From contig CM057235.1 of assembly GCA_029891385.1 (NCBI GenBank), forward strand, positions 20,391,120-20,455,119: a DNA stretch of 64,000 nucleotides, written 5' to 3'. Every line of letters starts with the position of its first letter. Positions within the stretch are counted from its first letter, which is position 1. Under the pieces are notes generated by a model. That model worked only from the letters and a program-made list of their open reading frames with translations. It was not told the origin of the DNA and did no database searches. The translations under genes and the position numbers were made by a program. The stretch comes from Erythroxylum novogranatense (lineage: Eukaryota > Streptophyta > Magnoliopsida > Malpighiales > Erythroxylaceae). Shown here in pieces: positions 61,512 to 64,000 of this stretch.

Positions 61512-63089
61512 GAGCATTCTAAAACTAGTGGAGCAAAGAAAGACTTTTTTTGTGGTGCAAGAGTGTCTATCTGAGATAGAAGATTTCTTGCACTCCACGA
61601 TGTTTCCATGCCTTCTTTGTTTCTTTTTAATTTTCTGAAAGAATAAGTTTTGGTTATTGTAATTTTAATTGTATAAAGTTAAAAGAATATTTTATAAATT
61701 TAAAAATTATCTATACTATCACTAAAATTGGGTATGATATTCACAACATAGTTTAATCATTTTTCTCTACTATGAAATAACACTTTCTATTTTAAACTTA
61801 TTATCTACATTTATGTTCTATCGTGTATTTAAAACTTTCTTCCTTTTCGCCGTAATACCCAAATCCTTATTCAACAAAAAGGTAACGCCATTGAATTCAA
61901 ATTCTATAGAGATAAATGGAATTTCTATAACTCACTTTCATTGTTTTATTCATTTTGATCTTAAAATTTTTTTCTTATAAAACTATTGCAAAAGGGTAGC
62001 ATGATGATTAAACAATGTGAATTGGGGCTTTAAGCCACTCATTTTGTCTAAAAAAATTTCATTTCTTGAATAAATCACCACTTGATGAATATTTCCTACA
62101 CTTGTAAATTCATTTAAAACATTTAGACTAAATACAAAATCCTTAAGCCCTTTTTCTTAACAAAATTTAAGTGCTTCAAATCCTTTGCAATGCCAACTGT
62201 TATAAAGACTTTGTAAGAAATTCCAAGTTTGCACACCAAATGAGCCAAATTCTGAGTAAGGTAGTTGAACTCTCGGAATTCAACTTAACCTTACCAAATC
62301 TCTCGTGTTTATAATGTTTCCCACAAAGGCAAAGTAAATCCACAAAATTCACTAAGCCAATACAATAGAATGGACAATGATAACAAGAGAAAGATATACA
62401 AAGCTTTACAGTAAAATTGTCAACCTTTATATTAATCTCAATTTACTACAAATGATATAAAGTTCCAACTCTTTCTAATGAATGAAGTCTTTTTTCAAAT
62501 GATCTATTTATAGGCTTTTGGAGACTTATTGGGCAATAATACAAAAAAGTGGTCTCAAGACCACTAAGTCACTAACTTAGTTGGTGGTTGACATCCCTAA
62601 CCACTTTAGACACTACTCTAGTGGGTGGTTTACATAACTTACCATTATCCCACTTCTAAGTAAAAGGAACATGTATAAAATGCTTACAAGACACCTTGTC
62701 CATGTTCTTTTCCATGTCCTCACACTTCTTTGATGATTCATCCCACTAAATTTGCCATATCACCCATTATCTTCATCTAAAGGTGAAGGTTAGCCAAGTT
62801 CCAAGTCAATTCATGCATGGTCTAACCAATTCACACCCATGGTCTAGTCCGTTTGTCCATGGTCCATCATTTTGTCCCTAGTCCCACTAAAGATGTCTTA
62901 AGTAAGTCCAACTTGCCCTAGCTAAGCCAATCCACACACCATTATCCATCAAAGCTAGTTGCAACTTGAACCATGCTTGATCTTACTTGGTTAAGTACCT
63001 TGGTTCCTTTGTCATGCCTAATTCATACTAGAAGTTGGCCAAGGACTACCAACAGCTAGCAAAAAGGGTCCTGCAATGTGAAGGGGTTA
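61512..63089. other. Unassigned DNA, probably in part the LTR of the adjacent minus-strand Gypsy relic
   Basis: Downstream (on the minus strand) of the chromodomain remnant an LTR would be expected here. I could not fix its ends. Loosely repeated words such as CACTAAGTCACTAACTTAG and GTGGTT near 62560-62640 are present. No gene recognised. Confidence 0.4.
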
Positions 63090-63745
63090 ATAAACCAATC
63101 CCCACTAGATGAACTCAACTCCCTCTTCAAAAAAAATTGAAGGTATTCATTTACCTGGTCTTCGAATTACCACAAGATAGTGTCTTTCTCCTAAGTAGCC
63201 TTCAAGACTAATTTATTTTTCCACTTAATTAGGAACTTTATTTGCTGATTCTTCTTGTGTTGACCCAATATTCAATGATCCAAAATATTCTCAATTTGAT
63301 CATCAAACTGTTTCCTTATAACTGGTGGAGCTCTTTTTACTTGACTCCTTTTAGGATTTGTTAAACCCTCATGATATGGTTTAAGGAAGCTTACATGAAA
63401 AGTGGGATGTACCTTCGGATAACTTGAGACAATAAGCTACATTTGCCACCTTTTGAAGGATCTTAAATGGCCATTATACTTTGGCACCATGCCTCAATGC
63501 ACTTGCTTACTACTAATCTTCTTCCTAATTTGTGAAGTAAGTTTGAGAAGTACCTTATCCCCATTGTCAAATTGAAGCAGTCTTCTTCCTTTGTTCACAT
63601 ATTTCTTCATTTGTTTAGAAGCTTTACAAAGACTATCCCCTTATTTCATCCAACAATTCTTGTTTTTTCTTTGCAAATCGATAAGCAGCTGGACACTTTC
63701 CTCCCAACATTTGTTGAGCTATCTTGAGAGGGGTTAGTGATACGC
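63090..63745 (-). pseudogene. Gypsy chromovirus integrase C-terminus and chromodomain (degenerate)
   Basis: The minus-strand translation shows PAAYRFAKKKQELLDEI, then RLLQFDNGDKVLLKL, then HPTFHVSFLKPYHEG, the usual end of the chromovirus integrase. A chromodomain-like stretch follows (ILDHWILGQHKKN, FLIKWKNK) and ends LW-stop-FEDQVNEYL. Stops after GLVRR-equivalent positions and in the last motif show inactivity. The upstream part is cut off near 63745 by unrelated sequence. Confidence 0.85.
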
Positions 63746-64000
63746 GTTGTTAGGCGTATATAAATTAAATCTTTATTTTAATTTTGAATTTATCAATCAA
63801 TTTAGCATAGAACAAATAAGAGTCAATCCTACAAGGAAATTTAATTTAATAATTATTTTTGTTTTCTTTGGTAAATTCTGGGATCTTTTTTTAAAATTTG
63901 TTTTCATAGTTTTAAACTCGTGGATTTAATTTTGTTTTGATATTCTTTTATAATTAGATTATAATTATTCCTTGACGGAGTTTTGTAAGATATATAGACA
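63746..64000. other. AT-rich end of window, unassigned
   Basis: The sequence changes sharply at GTGATACGCGTTG next to the truncated Gypsy frame, so another insertion probably starts here. Nothing else is recognisable before the window ends. Confidence 0.35.

Overview
This window looks like nuclear DNA of a flowering plant, most likely a eudicot. It is AT-rich and gene-poor. It holds long-terminal-repeat (LTR) retrotransposons with initiator-Met tRNA primer sites, a plant L1-type LINE, a hAT-like MITE, a TRIM, a six-exon gene with GT-AG introns, and a degraded SAUR gene. The species cannot be read from the sequence. I saw no rRNA, tRNA, CRISPR or bacterial-type operon.

Layout. 1-17700: an old Ty1/Copia element split twice by younger elements. 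The first is a complete LARD-like Ty3/Gypsy element (107-9089, target duplication CATTT). The second is a minus-strand LTR-like insertion (10998-15105, duplication ATAGT) that carries an inverted duplication and two foldback MITEs. Taking out either insertion and one target copy restores the Copia reading frame. 17700-25460: AT-rich intergenic DNA with a 114-bp tandem repeat and a hAT-like MITE (24290-25051) inside an LTR relic. 25464-36110: a complete but decayed chromovirus-type Gypsy element (duplication TATTT). Its integrase is split by an LTR-like insertion (29375-34915, duplication GAGAC) that contains the 3' half of a LINE. 36274-36730: a TRIM.

37587-45457 (minus strand): the only apparently intact host gene. 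It has six exons and encodes 324 residues, predicted to be a plastid-targeted multi-pass membrane protein. Its 5.8-kb third intron holds a 2.1-kb near-palindrome made of two oppositely oriented LTR copies. 45460-61100: a patchwork of Copia LTR fragments of one family, a reverse-oriented Gypsy solo LTR (49103-51280), a degenerate short-period repeat field, a non-LTR retroposon copy that appears to carry the end of a DUF761-type host gene (55534-57560), and a minus-strand solo LTR (58669-60899, duplication CTTAT). 61136-61511: a SAUR-like pseudogene. 63090-63745: a minus-strand Gypsy integrase/chromodomain relic.

The window is mainly a record of nested transposition. The two strongest functional items are the split membrane-protein gene and the large inverted repeat in its intron.
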